Positions 1 through 5,413 of a stretch of 7,038 nt of DNA are shown here, piece by piece. Made by a program: the position numbers and the translations under genes. Position 1 is the stretch's first letter; the number at the start of each line of letters is the position of its first letter. Location: contig JADFMC010000110.1 in the NCBI GenBank assembly GCA_022564085.1, positions 1 through 7,038 on the forward strand, read 5' to 3'. The DNA comes from Fidelibacterota bacterium (lineage in GTDB: Bacteria; Fidelibacterota; Marinisomatia; SCGC-AAA003-L08; TS1B11). The notes under the pieces were generated by a model, which saw only the letters and a list, made by a program, of their open reading frames with translations, had not been told where the DNA came from and ran no database searches.

Positions 1-50
1 AATAACTGCCCAGGTCAATCGGTAATCCTATAGCACAGGGCGGAGATGGC

Positions 51-107
51 ATACTGAACTCTTCGCCCTTTTTCTCCCTTATAATCGTCGCTTTTCTGGC
101 GGCCGGC
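51..107 (+). other. In-frame upstream extension encoding a lipoprotein signal peptide
   Basis: Codons 51-107 are in frame with the gene at 108-566. They read Ile/Met-Leu-Asn-Ser-Ser-Pro-Phe-Phe-Ser, then Leu-Ile-Ile-Val-Ala-Phe-Leu-Ala-Ala-Gly, and continue into Leu-Ile-Phe-Pro-Gly-Cys. No ATG, GTG or TTG occurs in this frame between 6 and 108. A GGAG Shine-Dalgarno-like motif at 42-45 sits 5 nt before an ATA codon (51) and 8 nt before a CTG codon (54), so one of these rare starts may be used. The alternative is a sequence error next to the out-of-frame ATG at 46. The signal-peptide character is clear; the exact start is not. Confidence 0.5.
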
Positions 108-566
108 TTGATTTTTCCCGGTTGTGCCGGCCGGCGGGGGCCGGATGAACCTATGTTTCCGGCTTTCCAGGACTTTCCCGGCGCCCCAAGCGATCTGACG
201 GTTGATGTTGAAACTGCCGTGCTGCAGTCACCTTACGGCCTGCTACTGGATACCCACTCCGCTCGACCGGGGCATCTGGCAACCTATGTGCAGCCTCTCC
301 CCCTGGCCGCCCTGGAAGCGCTGGCAGCGCCAGGCCGTTCCGCCTTGCGGGGCAAGAAATTGCGGGCCACCCTGCAATTGGTGATAACGATCAGTTTAGC
401 ACCGGGCAATTCCGCTACTACCAGGGTCCGAGTGGAACCGATCTATAGGGTTTATTTAAGCCTCTGGAGAGACCGCCGCCAGTGGATTGAATGGCGGTCC
501 AACGGCACCTTGGAGCGCCTGCTGCTCAAGGCTATCACCGATCTGCACGAGACAGCCGGCCACTAA
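108..566 (+). CDS. Small putative lipoprotein of unknown function
   Basis: I do not recognise this family. The only conventional start codon in the N-terminal part of the frame is TTG at 108, giving 152 residues, but the frame stays open back to position 6, just after a TAA at 3-5. The upstream codons encode a hydrophobic segment leading to Ile-Phe-Pro-Gly-Cys (Cys is codon 123-125), which looks like a lipoprotein signal peptide with an imperfect lipobox. The natural protein therefore probably starts near 51-54. After the Cys there is a short Gly/Pro-rich linker. A soluble domain follows, with alternating hydrophobic residues (roughly 85-120) and a C-terminal Arg/Trp-rich stretch, 'WIEWRSNGTLERLLLKAI' (126-143). 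This alternating pattern suggests a small beta-sheet domain closed by a helix. The gene converges on the minus-strand gene at 690. The open frame is well supported; the function is unknown. Confidence 0.7.
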   Translation: MIFPGCAGRRGPDEPMFPAFQDFPGAPSDLTVDVETAVLQSPYGLLLDTHSARPGHLATYVQPLPLAALEALAAPGRSALRGKKLRATLQLVITISLAPGNSATTRVRVEPIYRVYLSLWRDRRQWIEWRSNGTLERLLLKAITDLHETAGH

Positions 567-607
567 AAAGTAGGCAGGCCCCCATTCCGTAAGGAGATGG
601 AGGCCTG
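565..607 (-). terminator. Hairpin terminator in the convergent gap
   Basis: CAGGCC (575-580) pairs with GGCCTG (602-607). Inside, CCAT (582-585) pairs with ATGG (597-600) and TCC (586-588) pairs with GGA (593-595), around a GTAA tetraloop (589-592). The imperfections are one C/A mismatch (581/601) and one bulged G (596). Read on the minus strand, the hairpin is followed within 5 nt by TTTTT (569-565), which fits an intrinsic terminator for the minus-strand gene ending at 690. On the plus strand it follows the stop codon at 566 but runs into eight Gs rather than Ts, so it is a poorer terminator in that direction. Confidence 0.6.
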
Positions 608-689
608 TTGGGGGGGGTAGGAAATATCTGGGAAGTTTGTTGGATTGTATCTCGGAAATTATTTGTGCTATTTTTGGTTAAACACCGGG

Positions 690-1040
690 CTACTCGAACG
701 TGACATGGTTTCTTATGAACATTTCCGGAGCTAATTCACCGCTGGCCAGCAACTCCAGGTCGGAACGGTCAAACGTGATGAAAACAAAACTAGTATTGTC
801 CCCGTAAGGTGGAATGACTACCCGGAAATGATCCACTTCGGGCGGCATATACTTCCTGATGGTAGCGATATCGTCCAATGCCAGCCACAGCGCCTCGTCC
901 AGGCTCCCGTAATTCCACGGCATGGTGTAACTAAACTCGGTGGGGTCGGTGATTTCCAGTGGCTCGTCAACCGGAACTACGGCGCGGGCCAGGAGCAGGG
1001 CCGATATAATGGGGATAAATATGGCGGTGGCGATCTTCAT
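690..1040 (-). CDS. Small secreted protein of unknown function
   Basis: I do not recognise a family in this 116-residue protein. It starts with ATG at 1040. Residues 1-20 are Met-Lys-Ile followed by a hydrophobic stretch (to about Leu17-Ala18-Arg19-Ala20), a typical Sec signal peptide with likely cleavage near residues 20-22. There is no lipobox Cys, so the mature protein should be periplasmic or secreted. The mature part is acidic and carries an aromatic patch (Tyr-Thr-Met-Pro-Trp-Asn-Tyr, 38-44), a helix-like segment (46-64) and two beta-like segments (72-77 and 85-90). The Shine-Dalgarno match upstream is weak. It is monocistronic: 192 bp separate it from the dipeptidase gene upstream on the same strand, and a hairpin terminator lies about 80 bp beyond its stop. 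The signal peptide and defined start make it a credible gene; nothing indicates its job. Confidence 0.7.
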   Translation of the reverse strand: MKIATAIFIPIISALLLARAVVPVDEPLEITDPTEFSYTMPWNYGSLDEALWLALDDIATIRKYMPPEVDHFRVVIPPYGDNTSFVFITFDRSDLELLASGELAPEMFIRNHVTFE

Positions 1041-1178
1041 GGTTAGTTTGCCTGGTGGTCCTCAGAATTTCTTTTGGTTATTGTGTTCATATCGTCGGTT
1101 AGACATCACGCGATCAACAAAGGTTGCCAATAATCGCAGTAGCCGCTAATTTTTTTTGGCGAAGAGTTAAAAGAAGCA

Positions 1179-1205
1179 GTCAAGGTTGACTCCCTCAACT
1201 TGAGG
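1179..1205. repeat. Two tandem palindromes sharing a TCAA-N-TTGA core
   Basis: Positions 1179-1190 form a perfect palindrome, GTCAA-GG-TTGAC. Positions 1193-1205 form another, CCTCAA-C-TTGAGG. Their centres are about 14-15 bp apart. They lie between the stop of the dipeptidase gene (1233) and the start of the small secreted gene (1040), both on the minus strand. They could be a double operator upstream of the secreted gene or part of the 3' end of the dipeptidase transcript. The arms can also cross-pair: CAAG(G)TTGA with TCAACTTG, a 5-nt loop and one bulge. No good T-run follows on the minus strand, so I do not call a terminator. Confidence 0.4.
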
Positions 1206-1232
1206 TAGTTGTTTTTTAGAGGCTGGGAGGTC

Positions 1233-2600
1233 TCAGTTAGCTTCGAGCCGGCCGTCTAAATCTTCTATCAAGGCATCGGAAGGCGCGGTTGTGCGCTGGA
1301 GTCGGGAGGCCACCTTTTCCGTTCTCCGAAAGACCCGTAACAGGTTCAAGCCGGCCACTTTCTTCACTTCCTTCTCGGTGTATCCCCGACGCAGCAGTTC
1401 GGCTATCAGGTTCGGGTGGGCGGAGACGTCTTCTAAGCCCAGGGGGGTGATGCTGATCCCGTCGAAATCCGAGCCGATGCCAATATAGTCTATACCCGCC
1501 ACCCGTTTTATGTAGTCTATGTGGTCCGCCACATCAGCTACGGTCACCCTGGGCTGGGGGTGCTTCCGTAGCCAGGACTCCGTCTCCAGCTGGACGCGAG
1601 CACTGTCCGCGGGGAACAGCGCCTCCAGTCGTGCTTTTTCCCCATCGAGGTCGGCGCTGAACAAGCGCACTTCCTCCGTGGTATAGGCTCCTACGAAGGT
1701 AACCATCACAATCCCTTTATTTTTACGTAACCGTTTAAGTATGTCGTCGGGCACGTTGCGGGGATGATGGGTCAAGCCGAAGGCCGAGGAGTGAGAGAAG
1801 ATCACCGGCGCCGCAGTCACATCCAGGACAGCGTGCATGGTGGCGGCGGAGACGTGGGAGATATCCACCAGCATACCCAGCCGGTTCATCTCCCGGATGA
1901 CTTCCCGGCCGAAAGGGGTCAAGCCGTCATGCTCGGGCGGCGCGGTGGCGGCGTCGGCCCAATCGAGGTTGGTCCAGTGGGTAATGGTCATGTAGCGGGC
2001 GCCGGCCCGATAGAGTTGTCGCAGGGCGGCCAGGGAGTTATCGATGGAGTGGCCCCCTTCCATGCCGATCAGGGAGGCCACCTTGCCCGCCCGGTGGATG
2101 CGGACGATGTCGTCCGCCGTCAGGGCCAGTTCCAGGTCGTCGGGATATTTGGCGATCAGACGGTGAACTACATCGATCTGCTCCAGTGTGGCCCGCACAG
2201 CGCCCGGGCCGCCCAGTTCGACGGGGATGTAGACAGACCAGAACTGGCCGCCCACCAGACCGGCCCGCAGGCGCGGGAGGTCGGTGTGCATCGGTTTGGG
2301 TAAGGCGGCGGTGCTGCGGGCCAAGTCGATCCGGTCCAGGTGGTTTTGCACTCGCTTGCGGTATTGCCAGGGCAGATCATTATGGCCATCGATCAAAGGT
2401 ACTTCCTTTAGAATCCGCCTGGCCTGCTCCACCAATGCGACGGGAGGGGCCTGATATTCGCCAGCTGTTGTCTGGCGGCCATCCTGTTGGCCAGCGGATA
2501 AAGGGCCAAATACTAATATTATGGGGGGAAGTAATGCTCGAAAAATGATTAGACCTCGAGCGAGTGTGGGCAATATGCCAGGGCGGCCAAGTAGTGCCAT
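1233..2600 (-). CDS. Membrane dipeptidase (peptidase family M19), secreted
   Basis: This is a zinc metallopeptidase of the renal dipeptidase family, which hydrolyses dipeptides, including ones with a D-residue at the C-terminal side. The chosen start is ATG at 2600, because TGGAG ends 5 nt upstream; an in-frame TTG at 2657 would add 19 unlikely residues. That gives 455 residues. A hydrophobic segment at about 17-37 (LIIFRALL...LVFGPLSAG) is a signal peptide or anchor, placing the enzyme in the periplasm. All expected metal and catalytic positions are present: His73 and Asp75 (DGHNDLPW), bridging Glu181 (GMEGGHS), His249 (DISHVS), His270 (FSHSSAFG), Arg281 after HHP, and Asp378 (GIGSDFDG). The C-terminal 'AGLNLLRVF' matches the usual GxNxLRVF end of the fold. 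It stands alone in the gap-flanked minus-strand series; its substrate cannot be read from the sequence. The family call is near certain. Confidence 0.96.
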   Translation of the reverse strand: MALLGRPGILPTLARGLIIFRALLPPIILVFGPLSAGQQDGRQTTAGEYQAPPVALVEQARRILKEVPLIDGHNDLPWQYRKRVQNHLDRIDLARSTAALPKPMHTDLPRLRAGLVGGQFWSVYIPVELGGPGAVRATLEQIDVVHRLIAKYPDDLELALTADDIVRIHRAGKVASLIGMEGGHSIDNSLAALRQLYRAGARYMTITHWTNLDWADAATAPPEHDGLTPFGREVIREMNRLGMLVDISHVSAATMHAVLDVTAAPVIFSHSSAFGLTHHPRNVPDDILKRLRKNKGIVMVTFVGAYTTEEVRLFSADLDGEKARLEALFPADSARVQLETESWLRKHPQPRVTVADVADHIDYIKRVAGIDYIGIGSDFDGISITPLGLEDVSAHPNLIAELLRRGYTEKEVKKVAGLNLLRVFRRTEKVASRLQRTTAPSDALIEDLDGRLEAN

Positions 2601-2605
2601 TAAGT

Positions 2606-2610
2606 CTCCA
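2606..2610 (-). promoter_or_regulatory. Shine-Dalgarno site deciding the dipeptidase start
   Basis: On the minus strand TGGAG lies 5 nt before the ATG at 2600. This is the best ribosome-binding match near the gene and favours ATG 2600 over the upstream TTG at 2657. The choice also puts the signal peptide near the N-terminus, as expected. Confidence 0.7.
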
Positions 2611-2711
2611 GGTTGTGTGCCCGGCCGCGGTGTTACGGTCGTGCAGGGGCTAATCAATTGGCTTGAGTCACCGCTAAAAATAGATGCGGACTACGTTAGT
2701 TATCAAGCTGG

Positions 2712-2740
2712 AAAAAAAGCTGCAGCGTAATTGAAGCTGC
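2712..2740 (-). terminator. Weak hairpin followed by T7, minus strand
   Basis: On the minus strand GCAGC (2740-2736) pairs with GCTGC (2726-2722) across a 9-nt loop. AGC and then seven Ts (2718-2712) follow. The T-run is good but the stem has only 5 bp. It could end read-through from the GHL10 gene, whose stop is 365 bp upstream, or act as an early terminator in the dipeptidase leader. Confidence 0.3.
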
Positions 2741-2758
2741 CAAATGGGGCGTGATAAC

Positions 2759-2764
2759 ATTATA
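2759..2764 (-). promoter_or_regulatory. Candidate -10 element for the dipeptidase gene
   Basis: The minus strand reads TATAAT exactly at 2764-2759, about 160 bp upstream of the ATG at 2600. The sequence 16-18 bp upstream is AT-rich (TTATTA-like) and matches the -35 consensus poorly. It is a consensus -10 without a convincing partner in an AT-rich stretch, so it could be chance. Confidence 0.3.
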
Positions 2765-2900
2765 TGAGCATATGAGCACTTAATAATATTTCGTATTGCT
2801 CACTGCCGCGTTTCATATTAGTGTATTTTTTTTCTCATGGGGCGGGTGCTGCACACAGCTCAGCTCAAATGCCATCCACAGGCCTGATTTTGCTGTTTTG

Positions 2901-3115
2901 GGGCCATTATTTGCCTTCGGGCGTTATTGGGTGGCGGCGGCACAAATTCCGGGCTTAAAATCGATAATCTGGGGGTTGTACGAAATATAAACATGCTAGA
3001 GCGCCGATAATTCGTGAATTTAGCCTTTGAAAGCGGGACGAGAGCAGGAATCAGGCTGGTTTTAATTTTTCGGCTGCCCTCATTTTTATAGGGCCATTAT
3101 AACTCTAGGGCCATT
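2901..3115. repeat. Three direct copies of GGGCCATT
   Basis: GGGCCATTAT occurs at 2901-2910 and again at 3091-3100. GGGCCATT occurs a third time at 3108-3115, overlapping the end of the GHL10 reading frame. The last two share the longer TAGGGCCATT and start 17 bp apart. The role is unknown; they may be binding sites or chance. Confidence 0.3.
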
Positions 3116-4626
3116 GGATCGTCCTGGATAGGGCGCTTTCATTCCAGGCGGCATCCAGCGCTGAGACCGCTAAATAGCCGGGGGATGATAACTTCTGAGG
3201 CTCGATAACCCACTCCAGGCGTGGTCCGGCGGTTACGTGCACCAGATTTTGTCCTCTCGATCGATCTATAGGCTTGTTTTCGCTGAAATAGACGTTGAAT
3301 CGTGCCACATCCTCAGCCTTGGGCGCTACCCAGGTGAGGGCTTCGCCCCGGCCTATGGCTGTCAGCAGTAGGGCCGAAGGGGGATCAGGCGCCTGCGGGT
3401 CTTTCCAGGCCATGGCCGGAATATTGGCCGGGGATCTAAAGCGCCCCGTGGCCAGCTGGGCCCAATGATCCTCCAGGCTACGGGCATCGAAGAAAGCCAG
3501 CCCGGGGAAGTTCTCACGGCGCAAGTCGTCGATCTGGCCCAACGCCTCGCTCCAGGTCAGGTCGCCGTCCTCCTGGTTATAGCGGTAGCTGCCGATGCCG
3601 GGGAACACGGGCCGCCCTATACTGTAACGCTCCCGCCACTCCCGCGAGCGCACCATGAACGGCTGGGTGCGGTGATTGCGGGGCCAGTAGATCATGGGGG
3701 TGATGAAATCAATCTTGCCCAGCTCGCTCCAGCGGCGGGGATCCTGATATACCTGGCTGTAGGCATTCCAGCCGGTCCCGAGATAGCTGCCGATGACCGC
3801 GGCGGAGAGCTTAATGCTGCTGTCGATGGCCGTGACCCCGTTATACAACCGGGCGATCAGTAGGGTGACCTGCTCCCGCTGCCAGTCGTCCCAGTCCAAC
3901 GAATAGGGATTGCCGGCGGCCGAGTGGAAGCGGGCCAGGCTCAGGGAGTCGCGGGAGAGTCCTTTTGCCAGGGCCCAATCCGGGTAACGAACGTAATCCA
4001 GGTGGATCCCGTCCACATCATAGCGGGCGGCGATATCCTCCAACACGGCCAGTATGTGTTCCTGCACCTGGGGAATTCCCGGAGAGAAGGTGGTGTAGCC
4101 ATCCGATAAGGCCACTGGTCGTCCGGTGGAGTCGGCCACCACCCATTCCGGATGAGCCGCCAACGGCGCCGGCGGAATTGCTTCCCGGGGGCCTGGTACC
4201 CTTCCAGGCGGGGTAGACGTTCACCCAGGCATGCAACTCCAGGCCGTGGGCCTGGGCGGCTTCGATAGCGAACTGCAGTGGGTCCCAGCCGGGGTCGGCC
4301 CCCAATGTGCCGGTTAGCAGGCTGCCCCACGGCTCCAGACCGGGCTGGTAATAAGCGTCCCCGCTGCCGCGCACCTGGAAAAAGAGGATGTTAAAGTTGG
4401 CCCGGGCGGCCTGCCGGACCACCTGGGTTATGTAGGCCTGGATGGAATCGGGATCATGGGTGGGGCTCACGCCACAGTAGTCGAAGCGCGATAGCCAGAC
4501 CGCCCGGGCTTCCTTGCTCGAAGCGGGTGGCGGAGCCAAGGTGGCACAAGCCGCCAGGAAAACGGCCACCAGTACCCCGCACATAGCGGTAGTGGCTCGG
4601 TTGACTGGTCCTGGGTTGTGAATCAT
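3105..4626 (-). CDS. GHL10/DUF187 glycoside-hydrolase-like lipoprotein, frameshifted
   Basis: Two overlapping minus-strand frames (4626 down to about 4190, then on to 3105) are one gene split by a +1 shift; rejoined they encode about 506 residues. The N-terminus has a lipoprotein signal ending Leu-Ala-Ala-Cys27, so the product is probably anchored in a membrane facing the periplasm. The family core follows: ARAVWLSRFDY (40-50), ANFNILFFQVRGSGDAYY (76-93), LEPWGSLLTGTLG (97-109), GLELHAWVN (128-136), then after the shift HPEWVVADS, FSPGIP, DGIHLDYVRYP (about 205-215), FITPMIYWPR (307-316) and GIGSYRY (343-349). A C-terminal fibronectin-III-like domain spans about 414-504. This is the usual build of GHL10 proteins, whose E. 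coli member DigH (YddW) cleaves denuded peptidoglycan glycans; that substrate is inferred here. The gene is divergent from mobA, 64 bp away. Whether it is a pseudogene or a sequencing error is open. Confidence 0.9.
4184..4191 (-). other. Frameshift site in the GHL10 gene (CCCGGGGG run)
   Basis: Upstream of this point the frame reads Pro-Ala-Trp-Lys-Gly-Thr-Arg-Pro. Downstream homology (Arg-Glu-Ala-Ile-Pro-Pro-Ala-Pro-Leu-Ala-Ala-His-Pro-Glu-Trp) resumes in the frame one base later. On the coding strand the run is CCCCCGGG; removing one C or one G restores a single 506-residue frame. That fits one inserted base in a homopolymer. Confidence 0.8.
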
Positions 4627-4633
4627 TGGTATT

Positions 4634-4650
4634 AGGGGGAAATTACCCTT
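4634..4650. promoter_or_regulatory. Near-palindrome in the GHL10-mobA divergent gap
   Basis: The 64-bp gap between the two divergent starts contains an imperfect palindrome centred on 4642. A run of Gs followed by AAATT pairs with ACCC, with one clear mismatch (G4639/A4645) and one G/T pair. A weak plus-strand promoter may also be present: TTGGCG at 4650-4655 and TATAGC at 4672-4677, spacing 16. Both signals are marginal, but the short gap must hold the start signals for both genes. Confidence 0.25.
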
Positions 4651-4690
4651 TGGCGCGGCCTGGATGAACCATATAGCTTACGGTTGAGTC

Positions 4691-5248
4691 ATGGACGGTC
4701 AAATCAGATTACCAGGGGAGGCCTTCATCCTGGCAGGCGGCGGCAGCCGGCGCTTCGGCAGCGACAAGGCCCGCTATGAGCTGCGTGGGCGGCCCATGAT
4801 CCAGTGCATTGCGGACACCCTGGCAGCCAGCTGTGAACGAGTGACGGTGGTGGCCAAAGAGGCCGGGGCCTACGCCGACCTGGGCCTGAACACCGTAGCC
4901 GACCACTACAGTCAGCAGTCGCCGCTGTCCGGCGTGCTCACCGCCCTGGAACTGGCCGGTAGCGCCTGGGCTTTCATCTGCGCCTGCGACCTGCCGCAAC
5001 TGACCGGGGAATTATGCCGCCGCCTGTGGCAACAGCGAGCCGGCTGGGGAGTGGTCCCCAGCACTGCCGGGCGGCTCCATCCGTTGGCGGCCTGGTACCA
5101 CCGGGACAGCCTGCCACACCTGCTGGCCGCCTACCGGGAGGGACACTTCAGCCTGCGCCGCTCCCTCGAGCATCAGAAGTTCACCATAATTGAGTGGGAC
5201 CAGCCGGAAATACTACTCAATCTAAACCGGCTTCCAGAGGGCGAATAG
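4691..5248 (+). CDS. mobA: Molybdenum cofactor guanylyltransferase MobA
   Basis: MobA transfers GMP from GTP to molybdopterin-bound molybdenum, giving the guanine dinucleotide cofactor in the cytoplasm. The 185 residues are close to the usual length (about 190-200). The nucleotide-binding signature LAGGGSRRFGSDK is at 14-26, followed by the Gly-Arg-Pro-Met motif (33-36), PLSG (78-81), the metal-binding Asp100 in CACDLP, and HPLAAWY (130-136). The C-terminal NLNRLPE (177-183) replaces the common Asn-x-Asn-Thr-Pro-Glu end, with Arg-Leu where Thr normally sits. The start is the ATG at 4691; the ribosome-binding match is weak. It is divergent from the GHL10 gene, and no mobB, moa/moe gene or molybdoenzyme is nearby, so the cofactor user lies elsewhere. 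A related nucleotidyltransferase is the only alternative, and the motif set argues for MobA. Confidence 0.92.
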   Translation: MDGQIRLPGEAFILAGGGSRRFGSDKARYELRGRPMIQCIADTLAASCERVTVVAKEAGAYADLGLNTVADHYSQQSPLSGVLTALELAGSAWAFICACDLPQLTGELCRRLWQQRAGWGVVPSTAGRLHPLAAWYHRDSLPHLLAAYREGHFSLRRSLEHQKFTIIEWDQPEILLNLNRLPEGE

Positions 5249-5289
5249 GGTTGGCGGGAAGATCCCATAACCTGAAGTAATACTTTAGG
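5249..5289 (+). terminator. Stacked hairpins directly after mobA
   Basis: Immediately after the TAG stop, GGTT (5249-5252) pairs with AACC (5269-5272) and GGGA (5256-5259) with TCCC (5263-5266), around a 3-nt loop. Next, CCTGAAGT (5271-5278) pairs with ACTTTAGG (5282-5289), with one G/T pair and a 3-nt loop. The two hairpins share 5271-5272, so they are alternatives or partly exclusive. There is no T-run, so a simple intrinsic terminator is doubtful; a structured 3' end is more likely. Confidence 0.35.
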
Positions 5290-5297
5290 CGCCTGTA

Positions 5298-5372
5298 GCA
5301 ACCTCTTGTATATTCGTTAGTTACCTTCATGTTAAATAGAAATTTGGGCATTTTGGCCATCAAGAGGTTTGC
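5298..5372. repeat. Spaced inverted repeat in the mobA/DUF72 convergent gap
   Basis: GCAACCTCTTG (5298-5308) is complementary to CAAGAGGTTTGC (5361-5372), giving 11 bp with a single bulged T and 52 nt between the arms. It lies between the convergent mobA and DUF72 genes, so it could fold at the 3' end of either transcript. No T-run follows on either side. The function is unknown. Confidence 0.35.
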
Positions 5373-5413
5373 AATTACGACCGGCCTGACACACATGGCG
5401 CCAGCCCTTGGAA

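Larger units (their letters stand above)
2601..3104. other. 504-bp AT-richer intergenic region
   Basis: No convincing gene lies between the dipeptidase start (2600) and the stop of the GHL10 gene (3105). The stretch is clearly more AT-rich than its flanks. It holds a possible minus-strand -10 element (2759-2764), a weak minus-strand hairpin plus T-run (2712-2740), an ATGAGCA-T-ATGAGCA direct repeat (2764-2778) and repeated GGGCCATT octamers. Short open frames here (for example plus 2796-2990, starting with TTG) lack a ribosome-binding site and recognisable protein features. The region most likely carries the promoter and leader of the dipeptidase gene. Confidence 0.6.

Noticed and set aside
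1140..1157. TAGC-C-GCTA palindrome followed by T8 on the plus strand, terminator-like
   Set aside because: The stem is only 4 bp and no plus-strand gene lies upstream of it.
1764..2303. 179-residue plus-strand open frame opposite the dipeptidase
   Set aside because: It is antisense to a gene with a full set of M19 motifs; its Gly/His/Val-rich sequence is the usual shadow of GC-rich coding DNA.
2601..2657. N-terminal extension of the dipeptidase to a TTG at 2657
   Set aside because: The added 19 residues are Pro/Thr-rich and would bury the signal peptide, whereas ATG 2600 has a TGGAG site at ideal spacing.
2796..2990. 64-residue plus-strand open frame starting with TTG in the large gap
   Set aside because: It has no ribosome-binding site, no recognisable domain, and a composition expected from chance translation of AT-rich DNA.
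3075..3095. GCCCT/AGGGC hairpin just past the GHL10 stop as its terminator
   Set aside because: The stem is 5 bp and A-rich, not T-rich, sequence follows on the minus strand.
3465..3863. 132-residue plus-strand frame opposite the GHL10 gene
   Set aside because: It is an antisense shadow; the minus strand carries clear family motifs across the same stretch.
3941..4330. 129-residue minus-strand frame in the third phase of the GHL10 gene
   Set aside because: It is Arg/Pro-rich and lacks family motifs; the other two phases together account for the protein.
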